DNA of 64,000 bases, from the NCBI RefSeq assembly GCF_900103445.1, contig NZ_FNHS01000007.1, positions 186,001 through 250,000 on the forward strand. Reading direction: 5' to 3'. Shown piece after piece: positions 36,342 to 44,043 of the stretch. Position 1 is the stretch's first letter. Each line of letters opens with the position of its first letter. The notes beneath the pieces are model-generated. The model was given only the letters and a program-made list of their open reading frames with translations, had not been told where the DNA came from and searched no databases. The DNA comes from Methylobacterium phyllostachyos. Lineage in GTDB: Bacteria; Pseudomonadota; Alphaproteobacteria; Rhizobiales; Beijerinckiaceae. Both the position numbers and the translations under genes were made by a program.

Positions 36342-37261
36342 TGCGGCTCACCCTCCCCGATACGGGCTTCGCCGCCCCGCTCCGGGCTGGCCTGCCGCCG
36401 CGCTGGCGGCGGCTCGCCCGGCTCGCCGGTCTGGCACTCGCCGGCCTCGGTCTCCTTGCGCTGCTCGCCGTCTCGCAGCCCCGCACCGGGTTCGGGCGCC
36501 TTCTGATGGGCATCGGCCTGCCGGGGCTCGCCGCCGATGTCTTCACCGACCCGGCCTGGCGCGCCGCCGCCCTCTACGAGGCCGGCCACTATGACGCGGC
36601 GATCGCGCTGTTCCGCGCCGGTGGCCGCCGGGCGAGCTACAACCTCGGCAACGCGCTCGCCAAGGCCGGTGACCTCGACGGGGCGCTCGCCGCCTACGAC
36701 GAGGCCCTGCACTTCAACCCCCGGGACGCCGACGCCCAGGCCAACCGCTCGCTGATCGCCCGGATGCGCGCCGAGGTGATCGACCGCGGCCCCGGCGGCG
36801 GCATCGCCAACGGCACCGCCCAGTACGGCGCCCGCTACAACAACACCAGCAACCAGGACCAGAACAACGACATCAATGCCGCCTCCAGCGGCGAGGGTCT
36901 GGCCGGCAACAAGGAGTCGAACGCCAGCGCGTCGCTCCCCGGCAACAGCAAGGTCGCCCGCCGCGGCAAGGCCGAGCAGCAATCGATCGACACCGGCAAG
37001 GGCCAGGCCCGGGGCTCGGCCGGCGATGCGGCCGGCCGCGGCCGGACCGGGGGCGGCTCCGCCATGGTGGCCGAGGCCCCCGAACGCGAGGTCCGCCGGG
37101 TGACCAAGAGTTTTGAGGCCCACGAGATCCGCCCGGACCGGCTCTGGCTCCAGACCCTACCGGACGATCCGGGCCGCTATCTCAAGCTGCGCCTGCGTGC
37201 CGAGCAGACCCGCCGGGTCGAAGCCGGCACCGCGATTCCCGCTGGGAGCAACCCGTGGTGA
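36341..37261 (+). CDS. TPR-containing membrane protein (BatC-like)
   Basis: The 306-residue protein has a single membrane helix at about 30-50 (LAGLALAGLGLLALLAVSQ) and a tetratricopeptide unit at about 80-145 (ALYEAGHYDAAIALFRAGG and NLGNALAKAGDLDGALAAYD). A long Asn/Gly/Ser-rich region with NNTSNQDQNNDINAAS follows, then a conserved tail (DRLWLQTLPDDPGRYLKLRL). The end of such proteins recruits BatD or MoxR clients in related systems. Its TGA lies within the GTGGTGATG start cluster of the next gene. Confidence 0.85.
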   Translation: MRLTLPDTGFAAPLRAGLPPRWRRLARLAGLALAGLGLLALLAVSQPRTGFGRLLMGIGLPGLAADVFTDPAWRAAALYEAGHYDAAIALFRAGGRRASYNLGNALAKAGDLDGALAAYDEALHFNPRDADAQANRSLIARMRAEVIDRGPGGGIANGTAQYGARYNNTSNQDQNNDINAASSGEGLAGNKESNASASLPGNSKVARRGKAEQQSIDTGKGQARGSAGDAAGRGRTGGGSAMVAEAPEREVRRVTKSFEAHEIRPDRLWLQTLPDDPGRYLKLRLRAEQTRRVEAGTAIPAGSNPW

Positions 37262-38724
37262 TGCTTTTTGGGGTTTCGGGTCGGCGTACCCTTGCCGAGA
37301 TGCGCCAATCCCCTCCCCCTTGCGGGGAGGGGTCAGGGGTGGGGGTGGTGCAGAAGACACCGCCACGCGCGATCCTGCACCACCCCCACCTCCGGCTCCT
37401 CCCCACAAGGGGGAGGAGAGAGCCCAACGGCCGACGACATGCGAACATCGGAGCCCTTGCGCATTGGAGGGGGACGCGCGTCTGGCACCTCGTCCTGTTC
37501 CTCGCCCTCACCCCCCTCCCCGCCCATGCCGAGATCGAACCCGGCGACCTCACCCTCACGGTCACTGCGGAGCTGAACGGCAACAGCGCCCCCTTCCCCC
37601 GCGAGATGGTGCTGTTGAAGATCCACGGGGTCTACAAGCAGCCGATCCTGCTGGAGGAGGTGGTGCAGCCGTCGCTCGCCAACTTCTCCTGGACCCAGCT
37701 CGGCCGCGACCATTGGAGCAAGGCCAAGCTCCCCGACGGCCAGAGCGCCATCGCATTCGACCGCACCGTGGCGATCTTCCCGCACCATGCCGGGCAGTTC
37801 ACCATCGAGCCATTCACCCACAAGCTCACCGTCAACGATGTCGGCGAGCGCCGAGTGGTCGAGGTGCGCTCGCAACCGATCCCGTTCCCGGTGGCACAAT
37901 GGACTGCCCCCACCGGCGGCCCGGACGCCAAGGAGCCCTGGTGGCTGCCCGCCAAGGATGTGGCAATCACGGATTCCTGGAGCCCGGACCCCGAGACCAT
38001 CAAGGTCGGCGAGACCGCCCGCCGGATCGTCACCCTGGAGGCCCAGGGCATGGTGGCCGAGGGCCTGCCGCCCCGTCCGGTGATGCGCACCCGCGGCATC
38101 ATCACCTTCGCAGGGCCCGTCACCCGCGAGACCCTGCTGACGCCCTCGGGCCCCGTGGCGCGGGCCACCTATCAGTGGGATGTGAAGCCCGGCGTGCCGG
38201 AGATCATCCCCCTCGACGCGATCGCGATCCCCTGGTTCGACACCAACACCCGCACGATGCGCGAGACCGAGATCCCGGCGCGGCAGATCGGCGGCGGCCT
38301 GCCCGACCGCGAGACCGACCGGGCGCCCCCGCCGATCCCCGCCCCGCTCACGGTCGCCGCCGCGGCGCTCGCCGCCTTCGGGCTCGGGCTGGCGCTGATC
38401 GGCTTCGGCCTCGGCCGGCCGACCCTGCGGCTGTCCGCACCGACCCGGCGCCGCCTGTGGGCGGCGGCCCGCGCCCAGGACCCGGCCGGGTTCCGCGCCG
38501 CCCTCGACGTGGCTTTGCGCGAGGCGCCGGAACTCGCCCGGATCTGGCGGGCGCGGCCCGACCTCGCCGCCGCCTTCGCGGATCTCGACCGGTCGGTGTT
38601 CGGCGCCTCGGGTGCGGCCGGTCCGGACCTGCCGGCTCTGGCCCGCGCCCTATCGCGCGCCCAACCGGTGGCCGCGGCGCCCGGCCCGGACCGGCTGGCG
38701 CCCCTCGACGGACCGGCCCGCTGA
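37255..38724 (+). CDS. batD: BatD family protein with displaced signal peptide
   Basis: The 489-codon frame begins at GTG 37255 (GTG 37258 and ATG 37261 also possible), overlapping the BatC-like stop. A palindromic repeat occupies about codons 16-60. Then a typical Sec signal (VWHLVLFLALTPLPAHA) appears at about 76-93. The mature part has BatD-type beta domains (GEIEPGDLTLTV region, FPREMVLLKIHGVYKQPILLE) and a C-terminal membrane helix near residue 370. No in-frame start codon was found between the repeat and the signal, so either the long leader is translated or the gene uses an unusual start. Confidence 0.82.
   Translation: MVMLFGVSGRRTLAEMRQSPPPCGEGSGVGVVQKTPPRAILHHPHLRLLPTRGRREPNGRRHANIGALAHWRGTRVWHLVLFLALTPLPAHAEIEPGDLTLTVTAELNGNSAPFPREMVLLKIHGVYKQPILLEEVVQPSLANFSWTQLGRDHWSKAKLPDGQSAIAFDRTVAIFPHHAGQFTIEPFTHKLTVNDVGERRVVEVRSQPIPFPVAQWTAPTGGPDAKEPWWLPAKDVAITDSWSPDPETIKVGETARRIVTLEAQGMVAEGLPPRPVMRTRGIITFAGPVTRETLLTPSGPVARATYQWDVKPGVPEIIPLDAIAIPWFDTNTRTMRETEIPARQIGGGLPDRETDRAPPPIPAPLTVAAAALAAFGLGLALIGFGLGRPTLRLSAPTRRRLWAAARAQDPAGFRAALDVALREAPELARIWRARPDLAAAFADLDRSVFGASGAAGPDLPALARALSRAQPVAAAPGPDRLAPLDGPAR
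37301..37425. repeat. palindromic repeat inside the batD reading frame
   Basis: CCCTCCCCCTTGCGGGGAGG at the left and CTCCTCCCCACAAGGGGGAG at the right, with inner arms GGGGTGGGGGTGGTGCAG/CTGCACCACCCCCACCTCC-like. It is a variant of the CCCTCC family. Confidence 0.8.
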
Positions 38725-38792
38725 GCGCAGCCGCTCCGTCGCAAAGGGTTCATCGATCCTCGCCTTGTGAAGGGCGGTCCGGGAACGGCGCG

Positions 38793-38798
38793 TACAAT
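38793..38798 (+). promoter_or_regulatory. -10-like box upstream of the lanmodulin-like gene
   Basis: TACAAT lies 46 bases before the ATG; no well-spaced -35 was found. GGAG lies about 10 bases before the ATG as Shine-Dalgarno. Confidence 0.3.
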
Positions 38799-38844
38799 CA
38801 TGATTTGAGTCGCCGGTTCCGATCGCTATGGAGACCCTTCCGAC

Positions 38845-39270
38845 ATGCCCACGATCCTGACCCGACCCGTCCTCGCCGCGGCGCTCAGTGCCGCCCTGGT
38901 CCTGCCGGCAGCGCTTCCGGTCGCGGCCTCCGCCCGGTCCGCCGGCGCCGAGCGCACGCTGAAGATGGTCGACACCGATAATGACGGCACCATCGACCTC
39001 GCCGAGGCTCAGGCGGCCGCCGGGAAGGTCTTCGACAGTGCCGAGAAGGACAAGGACGGCACCGTCGACGCCAAGGAGCTGAAGGGCCGGCTCAGCAAGA
39101 AGGACCTCAAGGCCGCCGACACCGATGCGGACGGAACCCTCGACCGCAAGGAATACCTCGCCCTGGTCGAGCAACGCTTCAAGGCGGCCGATCCCGATAA
39201 CGACGGCAAGCTCGACGCCAAGGAACTCAAGACCCCGGCCGGACGGAGCCTGCTGCAGCTCCTCAAGTGA
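38845..39270 (+). CDS. lanmodulin-like secreted four-EF-hand protein
   Basis: The 141-residue protein has a signal peptide (about 1-30, ending LPVAASA) and then four EF-hand loops: DTDNDGTIDLAE (43-54), EKDKDGTVDAKE (67-78), DTDADGTLDRKE (92-103) and DPDNDGKLDAKE (116-127). Linkers are only 12, 13 and 12 residues. Ordinary EF pairs have about twice that; this short spacing, and carboxylates at loop positions 1, 3, 5, 9 and 12, are hallmarks of lanmodulin, the periplasmic rare-earth-binding protein of Methylobacterium. The Pro at loop position 2, present in all four lanmodulin loops, remains only in the fourth, and loop 2 begins with Glu. Metal preference may differ, so paralogue status is open. 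It lies just after the MoxR-VWA operon. Confidence 0.85.
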   Translation: MPTILTRPVLAAALSAALVLPAALPVAASARSAGAERTLKMVDTDNDGTIDLAEAQAAAGKVFDSAEKDKDGTVDAKELKGRLSKKDLKAADTDADGTLDRKEYLALVEQRFKAADPDNDGKLDAKELKTPAGRSLLQLLK

Positions 39271-39287
39271 GGCCGACCTGATCGCGG

Positions 39288-39331
39288 GCCATTGCACAGT
39301 TCCTGGGCAAGTATTATTCCTGTGCAATGGC
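39288..39331. other. 12-bp perfect inverted repeat with 20-base spacer
   Basis: GCCATTGCACAG (39288-39299) and CTGTGCAATGGC (39320-39331) flank a 20-base AT-rich loop, 17 bases after the lanmodulin-like stop. A second pair, CAAGATC (39333-39339) and GATCTTG (39364-39370), follows. This could be a terminator for the EF-hand gene or operators for the next gene; no T tract is present. Confidence 0.45.
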
Positions 39332-39446
39332 TCAAGATCTGGGCAGGCATCAATATTTTGCACGATCTTGCATCATCTGAGTCACCTCCATAGGTTCCTA
39401 GTATCCGGTCGGGCAAGAACCGGATGAACCAACAGGGAGGAGCGCG

Positions 39447-39956
39447 ATGCCACGCGCGATCGACGTCAAGGACAGGTTCCGCGCGCGGCTGCAGGAGGCC
39501 GACGCCCGGAGCAACGATTTCCGTAAGAAACTTCTCGAAGAAGGCACCCGGGCGCTGCAGCCGGTGATGGGTGTCCTGAACCTCATGGCCGAGGTGCTCA
39601 ACGAGGAGGACAATGTCCACGGCAGCATCACGGGCCTCGAGGCCAAGATCGATCAGGATAACTTCATCAGCCTGTGCGCGCAGCTGCGCGGGACCGAGGC
39701 TGAGCAGAAGATCAAGATCACGTACGGGCCGGAACTCGGCGGCAGCAACTTCATCTCGGTCTCGGGCCTGAACCAGCGCTACAACGAGCGGCTCATGCCC
39801 GGTGCGGGGCGCTGCGCCAGCGGCCGGACGGTCGGCAGCGACATCCAGCTCGACGAGCACCGGGGCGATGAGCTGGCCGAGGTGGTCCGCGAGGTGGTGG
39901 AGGATTTCTACGCCGCCCAGATCGAGCAGCGCAGCCATTTCGCCTTCGCCCGGTGA
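39447..39956 (+). CDS. hypothetical protein
   Basis: The 169-residue soluble protein has a strong Shine-Dalgarno (AGGGAGGAG) before ATG 39447. The N-terminal half is helical and charged (DVKDRFRARLQEADARSN, RKKLLEEGTRALQPVM). The second half has a beta-rich stretch (EQKIKITYGPELGGSNFISV) and an acidic helix (DELAEVVREVVEDFYAAQ). No known motif, signal or membrane segment is seen. The clean ribosome site and codon use support a real gene. Upstream inverted repeats may regulate it. Confidence 0.75.
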   Translation: MPRAIDVKDRFRARLQEADARSNDFRKKLLEEGTRALQPVMGVLNLMAEVLNEEDNVHGSITGLEAKIDQDNFISLCAQLRGTEAEQKIKITYGPELGGSNFISVSGLNQRYNERLMPGAGRCASGRTVGSDIQLDEHRGDELAEVVREVVEDFYAAQIEQRSHFAFAR

Positions 39957-40013
39957 CGAGCCCGCAAAACCGGATTCCCCTGTCGGCGATCCTGCGCTAA
40001 GCCTGTCGCCGAT

Positions 40014-40073
40014 GGGGATGGAGCTCCCCGACAACCGCCCGGCCGCGCCAAGCCGGGCTGATGGCTCCTACCG
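40014..40073 (+). ncRNA. fluoride riboswitch (crcB motif)
   Basis: The sequence follows the crcB/fluoride consensus: GGGGATGGAGCTCCCC (P1 with its GATGG), then ACAACCGCC, a GCCCGGC/GCCGGGC stem, and the highly conserved TGATGGCTCCTACC. It lies 87 bases upstream of crcB on the same strand. Known members turn the fluoride exporter on when fluoride binds. Confidence 0.93.
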
Positions 40074-40160
40074 CACGGGCGCGCGTTCCGCCGTCCGCGG
40101 TGGGGCCGTGCGCCGAAGCCGCGACGCGCGACGCCGCCCGACCGAACAGGAAGGGCAGGC

Positions 40161-40550
40161 ATGATCAACACCCTCATCGTCATCCTCGGAGCCGGGCTCG
40201 GCGGCGGGGCACGCCACGGCGTCAACGTCGCGGTATCGCGGCTGATGCCAGGCCTCGGCTTTCCCCTGGCCACGCTGATCATCAACGTGCTGGGCTCGTT
40301 CCTGATGGGCGTGCTCGCCGAGGCCTTCGCCCTGCGGGGTGCCGCCGGTCACCCGGCGCGGCTGTTCCTAACCACCGGGATGCTCGGCGGCTTCACCACC
40401 TTCTCGACCTTCTCGCTCGACGCGATCAGCCTGTACGAGCGCGGCGAGACCGCCACGGCCGCCCTCTACGTGCTGGCCTCGGTCGCGGCCGGCCTTCTAG
40501 GCTTGGTGGCGGGCCTCGCTCTGGTCCGGGCGGTCCTGAGTGGCAGCTGA
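40161..40550 (+). CDS. crcB: fluoride ion exporter CrcB/Fluc
   Basis: The 129-residue protein has four membrane helices. Signature stretches are GGGARHGVNV, LIINVLGSFLMG (with the key Asn) and TTGMLGGFTTFSTFSLD (the Phe-box and sodium-site region). Fluc channels are dual-topology dimers that let cytoplasmic fluoride leak out. Control by the fluoride riboswitch just upstream confirms the role. It is convergent with ppsR across a mosaic hairpin repeat. Confidence 0.95.
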   Translation: MINTLIVILGAGLGGGARHGVNVAVSRLMPGLGFPLATLIINVLGSFLMGVLAEAFALRGAAGHPARLFLTTGMLGGFTTFSTFSLDAISLYERGETATAALYVLASVAAGLLGLVAGLALVRAVLSGS

Positions 40551-40552
40551 AA

Positions 40553-40683
40553 AAGTCCCGGTTTCAAAAGGTCTTCGACCTTTTGCGGGTGCAGGGCAGA
40601 ACCCTGCTGCGGGGCTTCGCCCGGTGCCTCAGGGGCGCTGCCCCTGGACCCCGCCAAAGGGCTGAGCCCTTTGGGATCCCCGG
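40553..40683. repeat. mosaic hairpin repeat between convergent crcB and ppsR
   Basis: AAAAGGTC/GACCTTTT (40566-40584), GGGCAGAACCC, GGGGCTTCGCCC, AGGGGCGCTGCCCCT and CAAAGGGC/GCCCTTTG (40655-40673) follow in series. It belongs to the same family as 19058 and 47835, and its placement suggests termination from both sides. Confidence 0.8.
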
Positions 40684-40685
40684 AC

Positions 40686-41516
40686 CTAGTCCGCGATGAA
40701 TTTCAGGCGGTGGTCGCGGTAGAGATCGACGATCGCGGCCGCGGTCTCCTCGATCGAGCGGCGGGTGACATCGATTGTCGGCCAGCGGTTCTTGGTGAAC
40801 AGCCGGCGCGACATCGTGATCTCGTCGGCCACCGCGGAGCGGTCGACGTAGAGCGACGACTCGTCGGCGTTGAGGCTGGACAGCCGGTTCTGCCGGATCT
40901 GCACGATCCGCTCCGGCGAGGCGAACAGGCCGACCACCAGGGGCTTGCGGGCGCGCTCGATCGCCGGCGGCAGCGGCATGCCGGGGACCAGCGGCAGGTT
41001 CGTGGTCTTGAGGCCGCGGTTGGCGAGGTAGATCGAGGTCGGCGTCTTCGAGGTCCGGCTGACCCCGAGCAGGATCACGTCGGCCTCCTCCAGATCCTCC
41101 GGCAGGTTGCCGTCGTCGTGGGCCAGCGTGAAGTTCATCGCGTCGATGCGCTTGAAATACTCGGCGTTCAGCATGTGCTGGGCGCCCGGCCGGGCCGTGG
41201 TCTCGGCGCCGAGATAGGCGCGCAGCAGGTCGTGGACCGGCCGCAGCACCGACAGGCAGGGCGAACCGGTCTCCCGGGCGACCTCCTCCAGCCGCTCGCC
41301 GAGGTCCCCGCCCACCAGCGTGTAGAGCACGAGGCCCGGCGCCGCCCGGATCTCCGAGATCACCCGGTCGAGCTGCGCGGCCGAGCGCACGAGGGGATAG
41401 ACGTGCTCGATCGCCGAGACGCCCTCGTACTGGGCGGCGGCCGCCCGGCCGACATTGATCAGCGTCTCGCCGGTCGAGTCGGAGACGAGGTGGAGATGGA
41501 AATAGCTGCGGCCCAT
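40686..41516 (-). CDS. ppsR: PEP synthase / PPDK regulatory kinase-pyrophosphorylase (DUF299)
   Basis: The 276-residue protein begins [19 protein letters not shown] and contains the P-loop [16 protein letters not shown], followed by TTNLPLVPG. It uses ADP to phosphorylate, and phosphate to dephosphorylate, a Thr of PEP synthase or pyruvate phosphate dikinase. The start at ATG 41516 matches family length; ATG 41549 is possible. Its homologue (RP001 in Rickettsia) is the standard left neighbour of the alphaproteobacterial origin, with hemE on the right, as here. Confidence 0.94.
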   Translation of the reverse strand: MGRSYFHLHLVSDSTGETLINVGRAAAAQYEGVSAIEHVYPLVRSAAQLDRVISEIRAAPGLVLYTLVGGDLGERLEEVARETGSPCLSVLRPVHDLLRAYLGAETTARPGAQHMLNAEYFKRIDAMNFTLAHDDGNLPEDLEEADVILLGVSRTSKTPTSIYLANRGLKTTNLPLVPGMPLPPAIERARKPLVVGLFASPERIVQIRQNRLSSLNADESSLYVDRSAVADEITMSRRLFTKNRWPTIDVTRRSIEETAAAIVDLYRDHRLKFIAD

Positions 41517-41575
41517 CCGGACGCCTTTCGCGAGGCCCAGGTTGTCCACCGCCGGCCGCCAGGGGAGTCGATGAG

Positions 41576-41584
41576 TGTGGATAG
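41576..41584 (-). other. DnaA box
   Basis: The minus strand reads CTATCCACA, one mismatch from TTATCCACA. It is the best box in the ppsR-hemE gap. Confidence 0.7.
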
Positions 41585-41664
41585 GATGCCCCGCCGGGCC
41601 GGTCCAGCGTCAGGCGATGTCCGGTTATCGACTCCGCCGTTCACAGGCCGTTGATTGGCCGCGT

Positions 41665-41693
41665 GAGAATCCGGGCCCGTGGGAGAATCCGGG
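41665..41693. repeat. 11-bp direct repeat in the origin, each containing a GANTC site
   Basis: GAGAATCCGGG occurs at 41665-41675 and again at 41683-41693, an 18-base period. Confidence 0.7.
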
Positions 41694-41774
41694 ACGCAAT
41701 CGGGGTGCGCACAGGACTCGGCGTTGCCAAGCCGCTGATGGACCATCCGCTTCCCTCAAGATGGAGCAAATCCT

Positions 41775-41789
41775 TTAAAGCCTCGTTAA
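41775..41789. promoter_or_regulatory. CtrA-type binding site in the origin
   Basis: TTAA-AGCCTCG-TTAA is a perfect match to the CtrA recognition pattern TTAA-N7-TTAA. In Caulobacter, CtrA bound at such sites in the origin represses initiation. Confidence 0.65.
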
Positions 41790-41845
41790 CGGCGCGGCGG
41801 CGGGGACGGCCTGTGGACCCGTTTGTGACCCCGAATCTCAGGCCC

Positions 41846-41889
41846 CCAATAGAAAAAACAGAGTCCTAGAATCTCTCTTTTCTTTTCGA
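41846..41889. other. AT-rich tract, candidate DNA unwinding element / hemE promoter
   Basis: A purine run (AATAGAAAAAACAGAG) followed by a pyrimidine run (TCTCTCTTTTCTTTTC) stands out in GC-rich surroundings and carries two GANTC sites (41861, 41869). It could be the melting region of the origin, the hemE promoter region, or both. Confidence 0.5.
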
Positions 41890-41977
41890 AGGGGCCTGTG
41901 TGGGGATCGGCGTGCCTCGACTCGACAGGAGGCGCGCCGACGGGCATGCGGGGTGGGGCAAACGGGGTGGAGCGCAG

Positions 41978-43114
<1,137 letters not shown>

Positions 43115-43124
43115 GGCCAAGCGC

Positions 43125-43556
43125 GTGCTGTACGACTGGATCAAGGCCCTCCACGTCATCAGCCTGATCGCCTGGATGGCGGGGATGCTCTACCTGCCGC
43201 GGCTGTTCGTCTACCATGCCGGCCTGCCGGCGGGCTCGGAGGTGCAGTCGGCGACCTTCAAGGTGATGGAGCGCCGGCTCCTCAAGGCGATCATGACTCC
43301 GGCCATGATCGCCACCTGGGTGTTCGGGCTGAGCCTTGCCTGGATGAGCGGCTACTACGCGGCCCCGTGGCTGCAGGCGAAGTTCGTGCTGGTGCTGGCG
43401 ATGTCGGGCATCCACGGCTGGCTCGCCCGGATGATCAAGGATTTTGCCGCCGACCGGAACACCCGCGCGCCTCGGTTCTACCGGATCCTCAACGAGGTGC
43501 CGACGCTCCTGATGATCGGCATCGTCATCCTGGCGATCGTCAAGCCGGGCCTTTGA
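43125..43556 (+). CDS. hemJ: protoporphyrinogen oxidase HemJ
   Basis: The 143-residue protein has four membrane helices. It begins at GTG 43125 (LYDWIKALHVISLIAWMAG), whose conserved His sits in the first helix, and continues with YLPRLFVYH and LLKAIMTPAMI, ending RILNEVPTLLMIGIVI. HemJ oxidises protoporphyrinogen IX to protoporphyrin IX in bacteria lacking HemG/HemY. It forms an operon with hemE. In many relatives rho comes next; here about 7.5 kb of other genes intervene. Confidence 0.94.
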   Translation: MLYDWIKALHVISLIAWMAGMLYLPRLFVYHAGLPAGSEVQSATFKVMERRLLKAIMTPAMIATWVFGLSLAWMSGYYAAPWLQAKFVLVLAMSGIHGWLARMIKDFAADRNTRAPRFYRILNEVPTLLMIGIVILAIVKPGL

Positions 43557-43640
43557 TCCGGGGATCCTGTGATCCCGGGCCGGATTCACCACGCCGGCGT
43601 GGCCTTGGGAGCTTTTCGCGGGGCGGCTCGTTCTGAGGCC

Positions 43641-43988
43641 ATGTCGAAGCGCCTTTCCACCGCCCTGGCCCTGACCCTCCTGGGCTTCAGCCCGTCCGCC
43701 CACGCGGCGAGCTTCCCCTGCGACAAGGCCGAGGCGCCCGACGAGAAGGCGATCTGCGCGCATCTCCCCCTCAACGACCGGGACGTCGAGATGGCGACCC
43801 GGTTCGAGATCCTGAAGGCTGTGCTGCCGATGGGCGGCCAGACGAAGCTGCGCGAGGATCAGGAGGCGTGGCTCAAGGAGCGCCGGACCTGCGGCGCCGA
43901 CGTGGCCTGCCTGACGGCCACCTACGACGCGCGACTGAAGGTACTGCGCGCGGTGCTGTCGGAATTCGCCAAGCAGGGGCCGCAGTAA
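43641..43988 (+). CDS. LprI/DUF1311-like secreted protein
   Basis: The 115-residue protein has a signal peptide (MSKRLSTALALTLLGFSPSAHA) and then a small domain with paired cysteines: FPCDKAEAPDEKAICAHLPL, EDQEAWLKERRTCG and DVACLTATYDARLKVL. The pattern D-x-x-W-L-x-x-R-x-x-C is that of the DUF1311/lysozyme inhibitor LprI family. It is periplasmic or secreted; the true role is unknown. The start ATG 43641 gives a clean signal. It converges with hisG. Confidence 0.8.
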   Translation: MSKRLSTALALTLLGFSPSAHAASFPCDKAEAPDEKAICAHLPLNDRDVEMATRFEILKAVLPMGGQTKLREDQEAWLKERRTCGADVACLTATYDARLKVLRAVLSEFAKQGPQ

Positions 43989-44043
43989 ACGACGGCTCCC
44001 CGCCGGACTGGCGATCTTCGCGATCCAGAAGGTCCGAACCCTC

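Larger units (their letters stand above)
41517..41977. other. oriC: probable chromosomal replication origin (oriC) between ppsR and hemE
   Basis: The gap contains one 8/9 DnaA box, several 6-7/9 matches (TTGTCCACC at 41542, TTATCGACT at 41625, TGTGGACCC at 41812, TGTGGGGAT at 41899) and a perfect CtrA-type TTAA-N7-TTAA site. Nine GANTC sites lie within 41565-41923, along with an 11-bp direct repeat and an AT-rich tract before hemE. The conserved location between the RP001/ppsR homologue and hemE is the one established for Caulobacter Cori and Rickettsia. Together the evidence points strongly to oriC; replication activity itself is inferred. Confidence 0.85.

Noticed and set aside
36835..37107. 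Antisense frame over the Asn/Gly-rich part of the BatC-like gene.
   Set aside because: It lies fully inside a supported TPR gene and has no motif, start context or independent support.
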